DNA of 64,000 bases from CAWKEY01 sp963848675 (GCA_963848675.1 CAWKEY010000030.1:172530-236529); one strand, 5' to 3'; shown: positions 44,371-53,220, counted from the stretch's first letter. Notes: generated from the sequence alone by a model not told the origin. Program-made: numbers and translations.

Positions 44371-45654
44371 TTAAGCAAGATCAGCCATATCAATTACTTT
44401 GGCTTGTCTTAAACCCATTAAATCCAGAGCCATTTCATGCCCGAAATCTCGACAGATCTGGATTTCTTCATCTGTCGGAATTAACTTGATGCGTATGCCC
44501 GGAATGGGCACCCGCAACTTGAGACCGCGTAAGCGATCCTCAACCATTTTCACGCCTTCACCGGTCCAGCCATAAGAACCGAATACGCCGCCCAACTTTG
44601 ATTTGAGATTGATAACAGTCAGTGAGGACAATAAATCCCACACGGGTTTAACCGCATCGCCGTTGATGGTCGGCGTACCAAACAGGATGCCGTCCGCACC
44701 TTCTATCAAATCCACGAAAGGGGCAGTTTCGCTGCCTTCCAGGTCATATAACGAGACGCGCACATGTTCCACAGTCATGGCGCCTTCATAAACGGCTTCG
44801 GCCATGCGCCGTGTATTGCCGTAGGAACTGATATAAAAAATCAGCAGAGTTTTCTCGCCGATACTGATTTCGCTTTGCAAGGCGGAGCAGGATAATTCGC
44901 GATAGCGCTGTACATATTTTTGCGGTTGATCGCGTAACAGCGGGCCATGCGCAGGGAAGATATTGTTAAGAGGCAGCAGCGGCTCAATCAGAGCCAGTGC
45001 CCGATTCACATACTCCTTAAACGGCCGCATGATGTGCGCATAATAATATTCAAACGAAAAACGAAAATCGCCGACTTCATCGTTAAATAAACGCACATCG
45101 CAAAAATGGCAGCCAAACACATCGCCGGAAAACAGTGTTTTTTCTTCCACCAAATAGGTGCATTGGGTATCGGGCCAATGCAGATACGGGGTATGTAAAA
45201 ACTCCAGGCTTCTGTCACCTAGCGATACCTTGTCACCAGTAATGACCGGCGTAAAATCAAATTCATCCTCTTTTAACAAAGCTTTGAGCATGGATTGCGC
45301 TTTTTGGGAAATATATACACAGGCTTGTGGCGCCCGGCGCATCAATTCAGGTAAAGCGCCGGTATGGTCCGGTTCCAGATGATTCAGGATAATGACTTTA
45401 ATTTCGTCATAGCGCGCTACCGACTCCAAACGGGCAAAGAAATCCTTGGAAAAGTTTTCCTTTACCGTATCAATAACCGCTACGCCTTCGCTGCCTCTAA
45501 CCACATATGCGTTGTAAGTAGTGCCATTGGCGGTTTTTAAGATGATGTCGAAGTTGCGCAAACTGGGATCCAGAGCGCCTATCCAATGCACTCTTTCTGA
45601 TAACTCAATGGCTTGCGGTGCGCCATTAATCGTCAAAACAGGTAGCTTACTCAT
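44371..45654 (-). CDS. Flavodiiron (A-type flavoprotein, FprA) protein
   Basis: The start MSKLPVLTINGAP overlaps the nifO-like gene by eight bases; a start seven codons earlier is also open. The metallo-beta-lactamase half has HLEPDHTGALPELM (diiron ligands), DIVF-type LFSGDVFGCHF and a late FPAHGPLLR His. The flavodoxin half (about 250-400) has FYISSYGNTRRMAEA and GTPTINGD. Such proteins reduce O2 to water or NO to N2O. In a nif operon, oxygen removal is the likely role. Confidence 0.9.
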   Translation of the reverse strand: MSKLPVLTINGAPQAIELSERVHWIGALDPSLRNFDIILKTANGTTYNAYVVRGSEGVAVIDTVKENFSKDFFARLESVARYDEIKVIILNHLEPDHTGALPELMRRAPQACVYISQKAQSMLKALLKEDEFDFTPVITGDKVSLGDRSLEFLHTPYLHWPDTQCTYLVEEKTLFSGDVFGCHFCDVRLFNDEVGDFRFSFEYYYAHIMRPFKEYVNRALALIEPLLPLNNIFPAHGPLLRDQPQKYVQRYRELSCSALQSEISIGEKTLLIFYISSYGNTRRMAEAVYEGAMTVEHVRVSLYDLEGSETAPFVDLIEGADGILFGTPTINGDAVKPVWDLLSSLTVINLKSKLGGVFGSYGWTGEGVKMVEDRLRGLKLRVPIPGIRIKLIPTDEEIQICRDFGHEMALDLMGLRQAKVIDMADLA

Positions 45655-46069
45655 GACCGCAGCTTGCCTGGGCAAGCGTCCTGGGACAAATTTCCAAATC
45701 GGCCGTTGTCTCGATTTTTTGTAAACCTATCCAGTTGTCTACCGCTTGGTGATCGAATCCTGCCATCAACGTATCGCCGACTTGCATTAGGGGGCGGCGA
45801 ATCAGCAAGGGATTTTTCAGCATCAGCGCTAACGCTTCCTGTTCTGTCAGCTTATCAGGTTCAATCTCGCCCAGTTTGATCGCGGGCGCGCTGACATTGA
45901 ACCAATCCCGTACTGGCAAGGCAGCGAAAAAGGCCCGTAAGATTTCAGGCTGCCAGGTTTCAGTTAACAAATTTTTTGCCACCACCTGATGGCCCGCTGC
46001 CGCTAACAAAAGCTTTTGCCGGGTATTGTTGATGCAACCGGGTTTTTCGTAGAAAAAGACAGTAGCCAT
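45647..46069 (-). CDS. nifO: NifO-like ArsC/Spx family protein
   Basis: The 140-residue thioredoxin-fold protein starts TVFFYEKPGCINNTRQKLLLAAAGH, an ArsC-like active-site stretch with one Cys, and contains LIRRPLMQVGD, the ArsC/Spx signature. NifO of Azotobacter belongs to this group and lies in the nifB-fdxN-nifO-nifQ operon, as here. Its function is linked to the balance between nitrogenase and nitrate use of molybdenum. Confidence 0.85.
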   Translation of the reverse strand: MATVFFYEKPGCINNTRQKLLLAAAGHQVVAKNLLTETWQPEILRAFFAALPVRDWFNVSAPAIKLGEIEPDKLTEQEALALMLKNPLLIRRPLMQVGDTLMAGFDHQAVDNWIGLQKIETTADLEICPRTLAQASCGHE

Positions 46070-46083
46070 CAGGATATCCTCAA

Positions 46084-46362
46084 TTAGTGGGACTGCAACT
46101 CGGCCATGGCTTCCGCCATTTTTTCCGGCGGAATACCGGTTAAAGAGCCGGGCGGGTTAATCGCCTCGCCCAACGAATTCAATATCGCTCCTTCAATCGG
46201 GCAGATACTGGCGCACTGAAAAACGGGGAATTCACCCTCGCATTCGGTACATTTTTTAGGATCAACTAAAAAATGCGGCTTGGCTTCATAAATGGCTTTA
46301 CTCGGACATACCGGCTCGCAAGCAAAACAATTAACGCAAGACTCAATAATTTTTACTGCCAT
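46084..46362 (-). CDS. fdxN: 2[4Fe-4S] ferredoxin downstream of nifB (FdxN-like)
   Basis: The start MAVKIIESCVNC is preferred over an ATG nine codons upstream. Cluster motifs are CVNCFACEPVCP and CTECEGEFPVFQCASICP. A C-terminal tail of 35 residues is typical of nifB-linked ferredoxins. FdxN supports electron supply to NifB in Azotobacter. Confidence 0.88.
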   Translation of the reverse strand: MAVKIIESCVNCFACEPVCPSKAIYEAKPHFLVDPKKCTECEGEFPVFQCASICPIEGAILNSLGEAINPPGSLTGIPPEKMAEAMAELQSH

Positions 46363-46376
46363 CACAGACTCCTGAG

Positions 46377-46437
46377 GTAGGGTACGCATCGCGTACCATT
46401 TTCAATGCGGCAAAAAGGTACGCAGTGCGTACCCTAC
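46377..46437. repeat. GGGTACGCATCGCGTACC palindromic element
   Basis: The arms GTAGGGTACGCATCGCGTACC and GGTACGCAGTGCGTACCCTAC are inverted copies. The element lies between nifB and the ferredoxin gene and is of the same family as the one between nifD and nifK. Confidence 0.75.
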
Positions 46438-46442
46438 GGCTG

Positions 46443-47933
46443 TTATGCGCTAGCCCTGGCCCCTTCAGGCATTGCATCCAGCTTACCCGCCGCCGCCATT
46501 TCCTTGTAAACCGCCATGACAGCCTCTTCGATGGGCTCCATCGCATGTTCGCCATTTGGCGCGATACCGGCTGCTTCCAGCATCTCCCAAGGCTCATAAC
46601 CGACTTTGGAACACAGCACCGCTTCGCAGCCTGCCAACGCCCGGACAGTCACTTGCAACACGCTTTCGCCGTCGCCGCATGAGCTGTCGCCGCCGCAATA
46701 TTGATCGGCTTTGCGATGGCTGATAAAACGCACGCCGTCCGGCGAGGCTTCGTAAATCAGGAATTCTTTGGCATGACCAAAATGCACGTTAATCACGCCT
46801 TGACCACTGGTGGCGACAGCCATCAATACCGGCCGGAAGTTAAGCTTAGGCTCCTGTTTATGTTGCTGAGCCTTTTCGGCTTTTTCCAAACGCTTGCTGT
46901 CCATTTCAGCCTGTATGGCCTGATGAATTACCTTGCGTTTTTCCATTGCCGCCTGATAATCGATTTCCATATCCTCAATCTTGTCCAGCGTAAACTCGTC
47001 ACCGCGATCTTCGCCCAGCATACCCACCGCATCGGCTCGGCACTGGCGGCAATGACGCATCATGTTCATATCGCCGGAACAGCTGTCTTGCAGGTCTTGC
47101 AATTCATCGGGGGTAGGGCCGCGTTGGCCCATCACACCATAGAAAGTGCCATGCTCGGCTTCGGCAATCAGCGGCATTACGTTGTGCAGGAACGCGCCTT
47201 TGGCTTTTACAACTTTACTGACTTCCGCCAAATGTCGATCGTTGACACCGGGAATCATCACCGAATTGACCTTAACCAAAATGCCTTTGGCAATCAGCAT
47301 CTCCAGGCCTTTTTGCTGTTGTTCGATCAGGATTCTTGCGCCTTTAACACCTTTAATGCGGCGGTTTTGCCAGAAGATCCAGGGGTAAATCTTCGCGCCG
47401 ATTTCAGGATCGACACAATTGATGGTGATAGTGACATGATCGATATTGTGCTTGGATAATTCCTCTACCGCATCGGGCAGAGCTAAGCCGTTAGTCGAAA
47501 CGCACAATTTGATGTCCGGCGCTTCTTCGCTTAAGCGGCGGAACGTTTCAAAAGTGCGTTCGGGATTAGCTAACGGATCGCCTGGGCCGGCAATGCCCAA
47601 CACAGTCATTTGCGGAATATTGGCCGCCACCGCCATGGTCTTTTTAACCGCCTGATCGGGCGTCAGCAGTTCAGAAACAACACCGGGACGCGATTCGTTG
47701 GCGCAATCGTATTTGCGATTACAGTAATGACACTGGATATTACAAGCCGGCGCAACGGCAACATGCATTCTGGCAAAGTAATGGTGAGCATCTTCTGAAT
47801 AGCACGGATGATTCTGCACTTTTTCCCGTATCGAATCAGGCAATGTATCTATTTGATTATCGGTAGAACCGCAGGAGCTTGCAGAGCAGCCGCCTTTTGA
47901 GGCGGGGGCATCGTTCAATACTGGCAATTGCAT
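46443..47933 (-). CDS. nifB: NifB, FeMo cofactor core biosynthesis radical SAM protein
   Basis: The start MQLPVLNDAP has GAGG nine bases upstream; a start 16 codons earlier overlaps the sigma-54 promoter and is rejected. The 496-residue protein has the radical SAM motif CNIQCHYCNRKYDC near residues 62-75, a Cys-rich SCSGDMNMMRHCRQCRADA segment and a C-terminal NifX-like domain (about 380-470; VNVHFGHAKEF-type). NifB makes NifB-co, the precursor of all nitrogenase cofactors. It is the first gene of a seven-gene operon ending with nifQ. Confidence 0.97.
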   Translation of the reverse strand: MQLPVLNDAPASKGGCSASSCGSTDNQIDTLPDSIREKVQNHPCYSEDAHHYFARMHVAVAPACNIQCHYCNRKYDCANESRPGVVSELLTPDQAVKKTMAVAANIPQMTVLGIAGPGDPLANPERTFETFRRLSEEAPDIKLCVSTNGLALPDAVEELSKHNIDHVTITINCVDPEIGAKIYPWIFWQNRRIKGVKGARILIEQQQKGLEMLIAKGILVKVNSVMIPGVNDRHLAEVSKVVKAKGAFLHNVMPLIAEAEHGTFYGVMGQRGPTPDELQDLQDSCSGDMNMMRHCRQCRADAVGMLGEDRGDEFTLDKIEDMEIDYQAAMEKRKVIHQAIQAEMDSKRLEKAEKAQQHKQEPKLNFRPVLMAVATSGQGVINVHFGHAKEFLIYEASPDGVRFISHRKADQYCGGDSSCGDGESVLQVTVRALAGCEAVLCSKVGYEPWEMLEAAGIAPNGEHAMEPIEEAVMAVYKEMAAAGKLDAMPEGARASA

Positions 47934-47970
47934 CGTCTTGACCTCGTTTGTGCGTTTACCTAAAGTAAAA

Positions 47971-47985
47971 GCACAGGTCATGCCA
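47971..47985 (-). promoter_or_regulatory. Sigma-54 promoter of the nifB operon
   Basis: On the minus strand the site reads TGGCAT-N5-GTGC, with the invariant GG and GC, 38 bases upstream of the nifB start. Confidence 0.75.
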
Positions 47986-48048
47986 ATGACAGTATTTTAT
48001 TTGATGCTATTGATTTATATGGCTATTGTTTTAGTGATCGAGCGTTAT

Positions 48049-48064
48049 TGTTGCAAACACAACA
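48049..48064 (-). promoter_or_regulatory. NifA site 1 upstream of nifB
   Basis: Exact TGT-N10-ACA, 64 bases upstream of the -24 element. Confidence 0.65.
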
Positions 48065-48081
48065 GTCATCTTTTCAGGTTT

Positions 48082-48097
48082 TGTAATGAAGGGGACA
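48082..48097 (-). promoter_or_regulatory. NifA site 2 upstream of nifB
   Basis: Exact TGT-N10-ACA, 97 bases upstream of the -24 element and 33 bases from site 1, about three helical turns. Confidence 0.65.
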
Positions 48098-48160
48098 ATG
48101 GATTGAGTGGTGACAAATAACTGTAAGCTGATGCTTTTGCGGTCATGACTTATAGTTTAA

Positions 48161-48185
48161 GTAGGGTACGCATTGCCTACCCTAC
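48161..48185. repeat. Short partial GTAGGGTACGCA palindrome
   Basis: GTAGGGTACGCATTGCCTACCCTAC is a partial copy of the repeat family found at 38798 and 46377. Confidence 0.55.
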
Positions 48186-48190
48186 AAGGG

Positions 48191-48523
48191 CTATACAATC
48201 TCAATACAGGCTTTATTGTCGATAATTAACGCTTGTTCAATGGCTTGCTGATTGTCTAGCAGGATTTTGATGGTTGCAGTTTTCGATTGATTGCCCATCT
48301 TGAGCCAAACTATCTTGGGAGGTTGCCCATGAATCAGGCCTATTTCGTAAAAATCAGCATCTTTGGTGGTGATGATGTAGTCGTTATCAATGGCATATTG
48401 GCGAATGACACTATCATTGGCACGCTCCAGACCGATCAAAGCTACCTGCGTTGAACCGGGATAGCTGTCTTGGATGAATGGTACGATACGCCGTGACAAA
48501 TTTTCATCAAGCAATAGCTTCAT
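48191..48523 (-). CDS. DUF5615 PIN-like protein, probable toxin
   Basis: The 110-residue protein has MKLLLDENLS at the start and YIITTKDADF near residue 50, the acidic pattern of PIN-like nucleases of the DUF5615 family. It overlaps the preceding DUF433 gene by four bases. The pair is a recognised toxin-antitoxin-like module; activity is unproven. Confidence 0.8.
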   Translation of the reverse strand: MKLLLDENLSRRIVPFIQDSYPGSTQVALIGLERANDSVIRQYAIDNDYIITTKDADFYEIGLIHGQPPKIVWLKMGNQSKTATIKILLDNQQAIEQALIIDNKACIEIV

Positions 48524-48753
48524 AAGGCTTTGATGGTTACGGATTGCCGCTCCCTATCGGCTGCAAATTGCAGGCAGGCGGTAATGTCGTCATCCGTTAA
48601 TTCCGGGAAGTCTTCGACAATTTCAGTACGGCTCATGCCATCGGCCAGCCAGGAAAGCACGTCATAAACGGTAATCCGTAAACCTCTAATGCACGGCTTG
48701 CCGCTACGTTTGCCGGGCTCAATGGTAATCATTTTGTGATAATCAATGCTCAT
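48520..48753 (-). CDS. DUF433 protein, probable antitoxin
   Basis: The start MSIDYHKMITIEPGKRSGKPCIRG is preferred over one 23 codons upstream. The motif GKPCIRGLRITVYDVLSWLADGMS and EIVEDFPELTDDDI are diagnostic of DUF433, a small helix-turn-helix family. It is paired with DUF5615. Confidence 0.83.
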   Translation of the reverse strand: MSIDYHKMITIEPGKRSGKPCIRGLRITVYDVLSWLADGMSRTEIVEDFPELTDDDITACLQFAADRERQSVTIKAL

Positions 48754-48828
48754 GGCTTTGTACTCGTTTGGAGTTTGGTTGAAGCAGATTATATCGCGTT
48801 GGTTAATAAATGAGCATAACAACCCACC

Positions 48829-49089
48829 TCAAGCCACATCATAATACCATTCCAAAAGCTCCTCCCCGCCCCAGTTTTCAGCGTCGCCGGGGATGGTTTC
48901 ATCAGTCTCATATAGCGTCATTTGTCCCGGTTTGGGTGACGTTACCAATAAACTTTCCGCATAGTCGACTGAGCAGCCTTGTTTGCCGGTTTCATCGTTT
49001 AGCCATTGCGCTGCCATGGCGATGGCTTCCTGCCGGGTTTCGCCAAAGCCGAAGACGGCGTAATCGTGCTGTACGTATAAAATGGTCAT
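48829..49089 (-). CDS. Small hypothetical protein next to nifA
   Basis: The 86-residue acidic protein (MTILYVQHDYAVFGFGETRQEAI, then AQWLNDETGKQGCSVDYAESLL) resembles no named family to me. It lies 16 bases downstream of nifA on the same strand and could be co-transcribed with nifLA. Confidence 0.6.
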   Translation of the reverse strand: MTILYVQHDYAVFGFGETRQEAIAMAAQWLNDETGKQGCSVDYAESLLVTSPKPGQMTLYETDETIPGDAENWGGEELLEWYYDVA

Positions 49090-49105
49090 TGTCGCTCCAA
49101 ATTCG

Positions 49106-50647
49106 TTAAATTTGCTTCATGGTAATATCCAGGGTCAAGATGCGATAAGCGATTTGCCGCGGCGTCATATTCAGCAGGCGGGCGGCTTTGGCTTGTACCC
49201 AGCCGCTTTGCTCCAAGGCGGCAATCACGCGTTCCCGGTCATCCATGTTTTCATCATTAAAATTAACGGCAACCGGTTTTTGCGGATGATGACTGAATCC
49301 TGTGCCGATTTCATCTTCCAGGCCGGTGCTGACCATGACATCGCGATCGATAATGCCGTTTTGACTCATGATGGCGGCGCGCTCCAGGCGGTTTGCCAGT
49401 TCGCGGACATTGCCGGGCCAGTTGTGTTTCATCAGGATGCGGATAGCGCTTTCCTTGATTTCCAGCGGTCGTCCGCCTTGCTGTTCGGAAATTCTGCGCA
49501 GCAAGAATTCGGATAACTGCGGAATGTCCTCAGTTCTTTCGCGTAACGGTGGCATGATCAAAGGCATGACATTCAGGCGGTAATACAAGTCTTCCCGGAA
49601 TTTGCCTTCGGTGACTTCTTCTTCAAGATTGCGATTAGTGGCGGCAATAATGCGAACATTCACCTTGATGGTTTGGGTGCCGCCGACGCGTTCAAATTCA
49701 CCTTCCTGCAATACGCGCAGCAGTTTGGCCTGGAATGAGGCGGAGATGTCGCCGATTTCATCGAGAAACAGGGTGCCGTTGTCGGCTAATTCAAAACGGC
49801 CTTTGCGCTGACTGATGGCGCCACTAAACGCGCCTTTTTCATGCCCGAATAATTCAGACTCCAATAAGGTGTCGGGTAAGGCCGCACAATTCAGTTTTAA
49901 AAAAGGTCCGCCGGCACAGCCCGAATTAAAGTGGATGGCATTGGCGACCACTTCTTTACCGGTGCCTGATTCGCCCCGAATCAATACCGTGGTATTCCAT
50001 TTGGCAACCTGACGTATTAAATCGAACACTTTTAACATGGGCGGCGAATGGCCAATGATGTTCTCGAAGCTGTAGTTCTTGATCAACGCCTGTTTGAGTT
50101 GATCACGTTCGCTCAGCAGATGGCGCTGTTTGCGTTCGATGACCCGCAGCATTTTGACGCTTTGCGCAATCAGGTTTGCAATCATCTCCATAAACCGGGC
50201 GCGCTCGCCCAGAAACTGACTGTTATCCGGCTGGGCGGCTAGCACGCCGATGGTGTCGCCTTCTTCGATGTAGATGGGTGAGCCGATAAAAGGTAATTCG
50301 GGATCATACAAACCTAGACGACCCAAAAAACGCGGTTCTTCAGACACTTTTTCAACGACAATGGTGCAGCCTTCATCAAGGATGGCTCCCATCAATCCTT
50401 CACCGGGGTTGTACCGAACTGGCTTCGGTTTGTTAGTAGCGCCGTTGGTGTGGACAACACTGACAATCAGGCTGTTACTTTCAATTTCCCGAAGCGTTAT
50501 CATCCCCGAACGCATACCCGATCTTTTGTGCAGTATTTCCAAAACCGCTTGCAGTTTTGCATGCAAATAATGAGTGCTGTTCAATACCTGACTGATCAGG
50601 TACAAGGTATCCAGTTCGGCTTCGATGAGTTGGGTGCGCTCGGACAT
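49106..50647 (-). CDS. nifA: NifA, sigma-54-dependent activator of nif genes
   Basis: The start MSERTQLIEAEL overlaps the nifL stop by one base (TAATG); an upstream in-frame start is less likely. The 513-residue protein has a GAF domain (about 20-170), an AAA+ domain (about 195-430) with Walker A GESGTGKE, LFLDEIGD Walker B and the sigma-54 contact loop written GAFSGA instead of the usual GAFTGA, and a C-terminal Fis-type helix-turn-helix (ALEQSGWVQAKAARLLNMTPRQIAYRI). It is held inactive by NifL. Confidence 0.96.
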   Translation of the reverse strand: MSERTQLIEAELDTLYLISQVLNSTHYLHAKLQAVLEILHKRSGMRSGMITLREIESNSLIVSVVHTNGATNKPKPVRYNPGEGLMGAILDEGCTIVVEKVSEEPRFLGRLGLYDPELPFIGSPIYIEEGDTIGVLAAQPDNSQFLGERARFMEMIANLIAQSVKMLRVIERKQRHLLSERDQLKQALIKNYSFENIIGHSPPMLKVFDLIRQVAKWNTTVLIRGESGTGKEVVANAIHFNSGCAGGPFLKLNCAALPDTLLESELFGHEKGAFSGAISQRKGRFELADNGTLFLDEIGDISASFQAKLLRVLQEGEFERVGGTQTIKVNVRIIAATNRNLEEEVTEGKFREDLYYRLNVMPLIMPPLRERTEDIPQLSEFLLRRISEQQGGRPLEIKESAIRILMKHNWPGNVRELANRLERAAIMSQNGIIDRDVMVSTGLEDEIGTGFSHHPQKPVAVNFNDENMDDRERVIAALEQSGWVQAKAARLLNMTPRQIAYRILTLDITMKQI

Positions 50648-52266
50648 TATTCTAGCCTCGTATGCACCTGCCTGCGCAGAGGGAAACTGACTTTGAACCG
50701 GCATCCCTGATCATAATCTCGATCTATTTCAATAAATCCCTGATGCTGATTGACAATCTCCTTGGCCATCACCAGTCCCATGCCAGCCTGATTGCCTCCC
50801 AAGGGACGTGTGGTATAAAAAGGTTCAAATACCTTGGCGCGTTTTTCAACCGGAATACCCGGCCCGCTGTCTTCAATGCAAACATAAATCAAATCAGCAT
50901 CAGCATCTGTAGCGATTTTGAGCCGTTGCTGCGTACATTCCGACTCGCTGATAGCTTCAATCGCATTGTCTATCAATTGTTTAAATAATATGCGCAGGCG
51001 ATTTTCAGAGCCCAGTATAGGTGGCAGCTCGTGGAGTGGCTGCCAATGCACGTCTATACCGTTACTCCAGATCCGTTGGTTACTGAGTAGCAACACTTCA
51101 TGCAGAATCTGATTCAGATTAATCGGAATAATGGCTGTTTGCAGAATCTCGGGAATACATTTTTGCATAGTCGCAACAGCTTCTTCGCCGGATTGCTGAA
51201 TCTGCTGCAAACTTTGTAACAGAGCGCTATTCTGATCATTCTGTTTGTGACGTAAAATCTGCTCGGCTGCCTTGATTTGGTTCATTGGCATTTGAATTTG
51301 GTGCATGGCGCCCAGCAATGTTTCCCGGATACTGCGTACCCGTTCATCCTCAGCCATAATAGTTTTTAAGGTCTGAATTTGTAACTCTTCCATCTGCCGG
51401 CGTTGCTTCGTGATATCTGTTATCGTCAGTATCAGATACTGTTTGGATATATTCTCAAAAAAGGCATCGACATTCACTTCATTCTCTATAAACCAGTTAC
51501 CAGCACAGGAAAACCAGCGAGATCTCCGGTTTCCTTTGCCTTCTACCCGATATTCACGGTTATGAAAGCCTTGTTCTTTGCTTTGTAACTCAGACCATAA
51601 AGCGCCCATCTCATCTCGCAGCAATTGCAAGAAATAAGTTGCAGGTTCGCCTTCATCAAGATCACTTACCAAGGCTTTATACATGTGATTATCTAAAATT
51701 ACCCGATCCTGATCGTCGATAACCACCATAGCGATGGGGGATGAATTAATGACCGATTCAATCAATAATTTTTGATTGATTACCTTTTTTTCAGATTCAT
51801 AGGACTGGGTAATATCTCTATGCATGCCTATGTAATGAGTCACCGCCCCTTGCTCATTTAACATGGGAGCGATAGTCAAATCTGCGAGATAGCGTTGTCC
51901 GAATTTATGTCGATTACACAACGTTCCGCGCCATATTTTCTTGCTGCTAATGGTATGCCACAAATCGTAATAGACTTCTTTAGGTGTGCGTTTGTCCGAT
52001 AATAGAGATTCTTTTTCCCCCAAAATATCTGCCGGCTGGTAACCCGTGACTCTGGAAAACGCTTCATTAACATAAAGAATTTTGGCTTTTTTATCGGTAA
52101 TGGAAATGGCTATCGGTACCTGTTCAACTGCTTCAACAAACAAGCTGTAGGGCATCCCGTCACCATTACCTTTGTACCCTTCTCCAAATACACCAGGTGC
52201 AAGTTCGTCAATGACGCTCGCCATGTTGGTATGCGCCTGTAAAAATCGCAATGAAGTTTTTTTCAT
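50647..52266 (-). CDS. nifL: NifL, redox- and nitrogen-sensing anti-activator
   Basis: The 539-residue protein has two PAS domains (about 40-160, with IGMHRDIT; and about 170-300), a histidine-kinase-like H region (GAMHQIQMPMNQIKAAEQIL) and an ATPase domain with N-box LIDNAIEAIS and GPGIP plus GMGLVMAKEIV. This is the layout of NifL, which uses FAD in PAS1 to sense oxygen and releases NifA when reduced and nitrogen-poor. It is directly upstream of nifA. Confidence 0.95.
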   Translation of the reverse strand: MKKTSLRFLQAHTNMASVIDELAPGVFGEGYKGNGDGMPYSLFVEAVEQVPIAISITDKKAKILYVNEAFSRVTGYQPADILGEKESLLSDKRTPKEVYYDLWHTISSKKIWRGTLCNRHKFGQRYLADLTIAPMLNEQGAVTHYIGMHRDITQSYESEKKVINQKLLIESVINSSPIAMVVIDDQDRVILDNHMYKALVSDLDEGEPATYFLQLLRDEMGALWSELQSKEQGFHNREYRVEGKGNRRSRWFSCAGNWFIENEVNVDAFFENISKQYLILTITDITKQRRQMEELQIQTLKTIMAEDERVRSIRETLLGAMHQIQMPMNQIKAAEQILRHKQNDQNSALLQSLQQIQQSGEEAVATMQKCIPEILQTAIIPINLNQILHEVLLLSNQRIWSNGIDVHWQPLHELPPILGSENRLRILFKQLIDNAIEAISESECTQQRLKIATDADADLIYVCIEDSGPGIPVEKRAKVFEPFYTTRPLGGNQAGMGLVMAKEIVNQHQGFIEIDRDYDQGCRFKVSFPLRRQVHTRLE

Positions 52267-52317
52267 AAGTGATGGCCGGGTGTGATGGGGCTTTAAGATA
52301 GCTTTACAGATTTGATA

Positions 52318-52332
52318 GCAAATATAACGCCA
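52318..52332 (-). promoter_or_regulatory. Sigma-54-like promoter of nifLA
   Basis: Minus strand TGGCGT-N5-TTGC, one mismatch from the consensus in the -24 hexamer, 52 bases upstream of nifL. nifLA of Klebsiella also uses sigma-54, through NtrC; no clear NtrC site was seen. Confidence 0.5.
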
Positions 52333-52473
52333 ACATCAATGCTAATGTCTTGCATATAACACTATCATTCATGCCCCATCCTTGTTTGTAAAACAAAGCC
52401 ATGGATTAAGCGGGTTTATGAGTCATAAGATTTTGTAAGGTTTACGACACACACATTTTCATCGATGTAGGTA

Positions 52474-52489
52474 TGTATGACTTACAACA
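52474..52489 (+). promoter_or_regulatory. NifA site upstream of rnfA
   Basis: Exact TGT-N10-ACA, 78 bases upstream of the rnfA -24 element. It could also act on nifL, 142 bases away. Confidence 0.65.
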
Positions 52490-52566
52490 GTTGTTATGCA
52501 CTACTTTAGGATGTTTTTGCATGGCGCTTGAACGACAAACTTGCTGTTTTTGCATATTTGTCGAAT

Positions 52567-52581
52567 TGGCATAATTGATGC
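52567..52581 (+). promoter_or_regulatory. Sigma-54 promoter of rnfABCDGEH
   Basis: TGGCAT-N5-ATGC keeps all invariant bases at the correct spacing, 42 bases upstream of the rnfA GTG. Confidence 0.7.
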
Positions 52582-52622
52582 TTTGATCTTGTAAAAGATC
52601 CTACAAACAGCCTGGAAAAACA

Positions 52623-53204
52623 GTGAGTGAATACCTTCTACTTTTATTAGGCACGGCTCTGGTCAACAACGTGGTCTTGGTGAAATTTCTCGGCCTGTGT
52701 CCGTTTATGGGCGTCTCGAAAAAACTGGACAGCGCCTTGAGCATGGGCCTGGCAACAACCTTTGTCCTGACCCTGGCAGCGATGACCAGCTGGATGCTGG
52801 AACACTTTATTCTGGCGCCTTTGAATATCCAGTTTTTACGCATACTTGCCTTTATTCTGGTGATTGCCGCCGTGGTGCAGTTCACCGAAATGGTCGTGCA
52901 TAAAACCAGTCCGGTGTTGTATCAGATACTGGGTATATTCTTGCCGCTGATTACCACCAATTGCGCGGTGCTGGGTGTGGCGTTACTCAATGTGCAGGAG
53001 CAATACGGTTTTATGCAAAGCATGATTTTCGGTTTTGGTTCAGCGGTCGGCTTTACGCTGGTGATGGTGCTTTTTGCAGGTTTGCGGGAGCGCCTGGCAT
53101 TAATGACAGTTCCTGCATTATTTGCAGGTACGCCGATTGCGTTTATTACCGCCGGAATTTTATCGCTGGCATTTATGGGTTTTGCAGGACTTTACAGTAA
53201 ATAG
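52623..53204 (+). CDS. rnfA: RnfA, membrane subunit of the Rnf complex
   Basis: The GTG start follows GGA. The 193-residue protein has six hydrophobic segments and the family motifs LGTALVNNVVLVKFLGLCPFMGVS near the start and ITTNCAVLGVAL in the middle, where the Cys pair holds a membrane [2Fe-2S] cluster in RnfA/RnfE. Rnf couples ferredoxin reduction and NADH to the membrane ion gradient and here probably supplies low-potential electrons to nitrogenase. Confidence 0.95.
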   Translation: MSEYLLLLLGTALVNNVVLVKFLGLCPFMGVSKKLDSALSMGLATTFVLTLAAMTSWMLEHFILAPLNIQFLRILAFILVIAAVVQFTEMVVHKTSPVLYQILGIFLPLITTNCAVLGVALLNVQEQYGFMQSMIFGFGSAVGFTLVMVLFAGLRERLALMTVPALFAGTPIAFITAGILSLAFMGFAGLYSK

Positions 53205-53220
53205 TGACAGGAAAAAAACC

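Noticed and set aside
47938..48120. Plus-strand frame upstream of nifB with a hydrophobic segment
   Set aside because: It covers the sigma-54 promoter and both NifA sites, so it is regulatory DNA.
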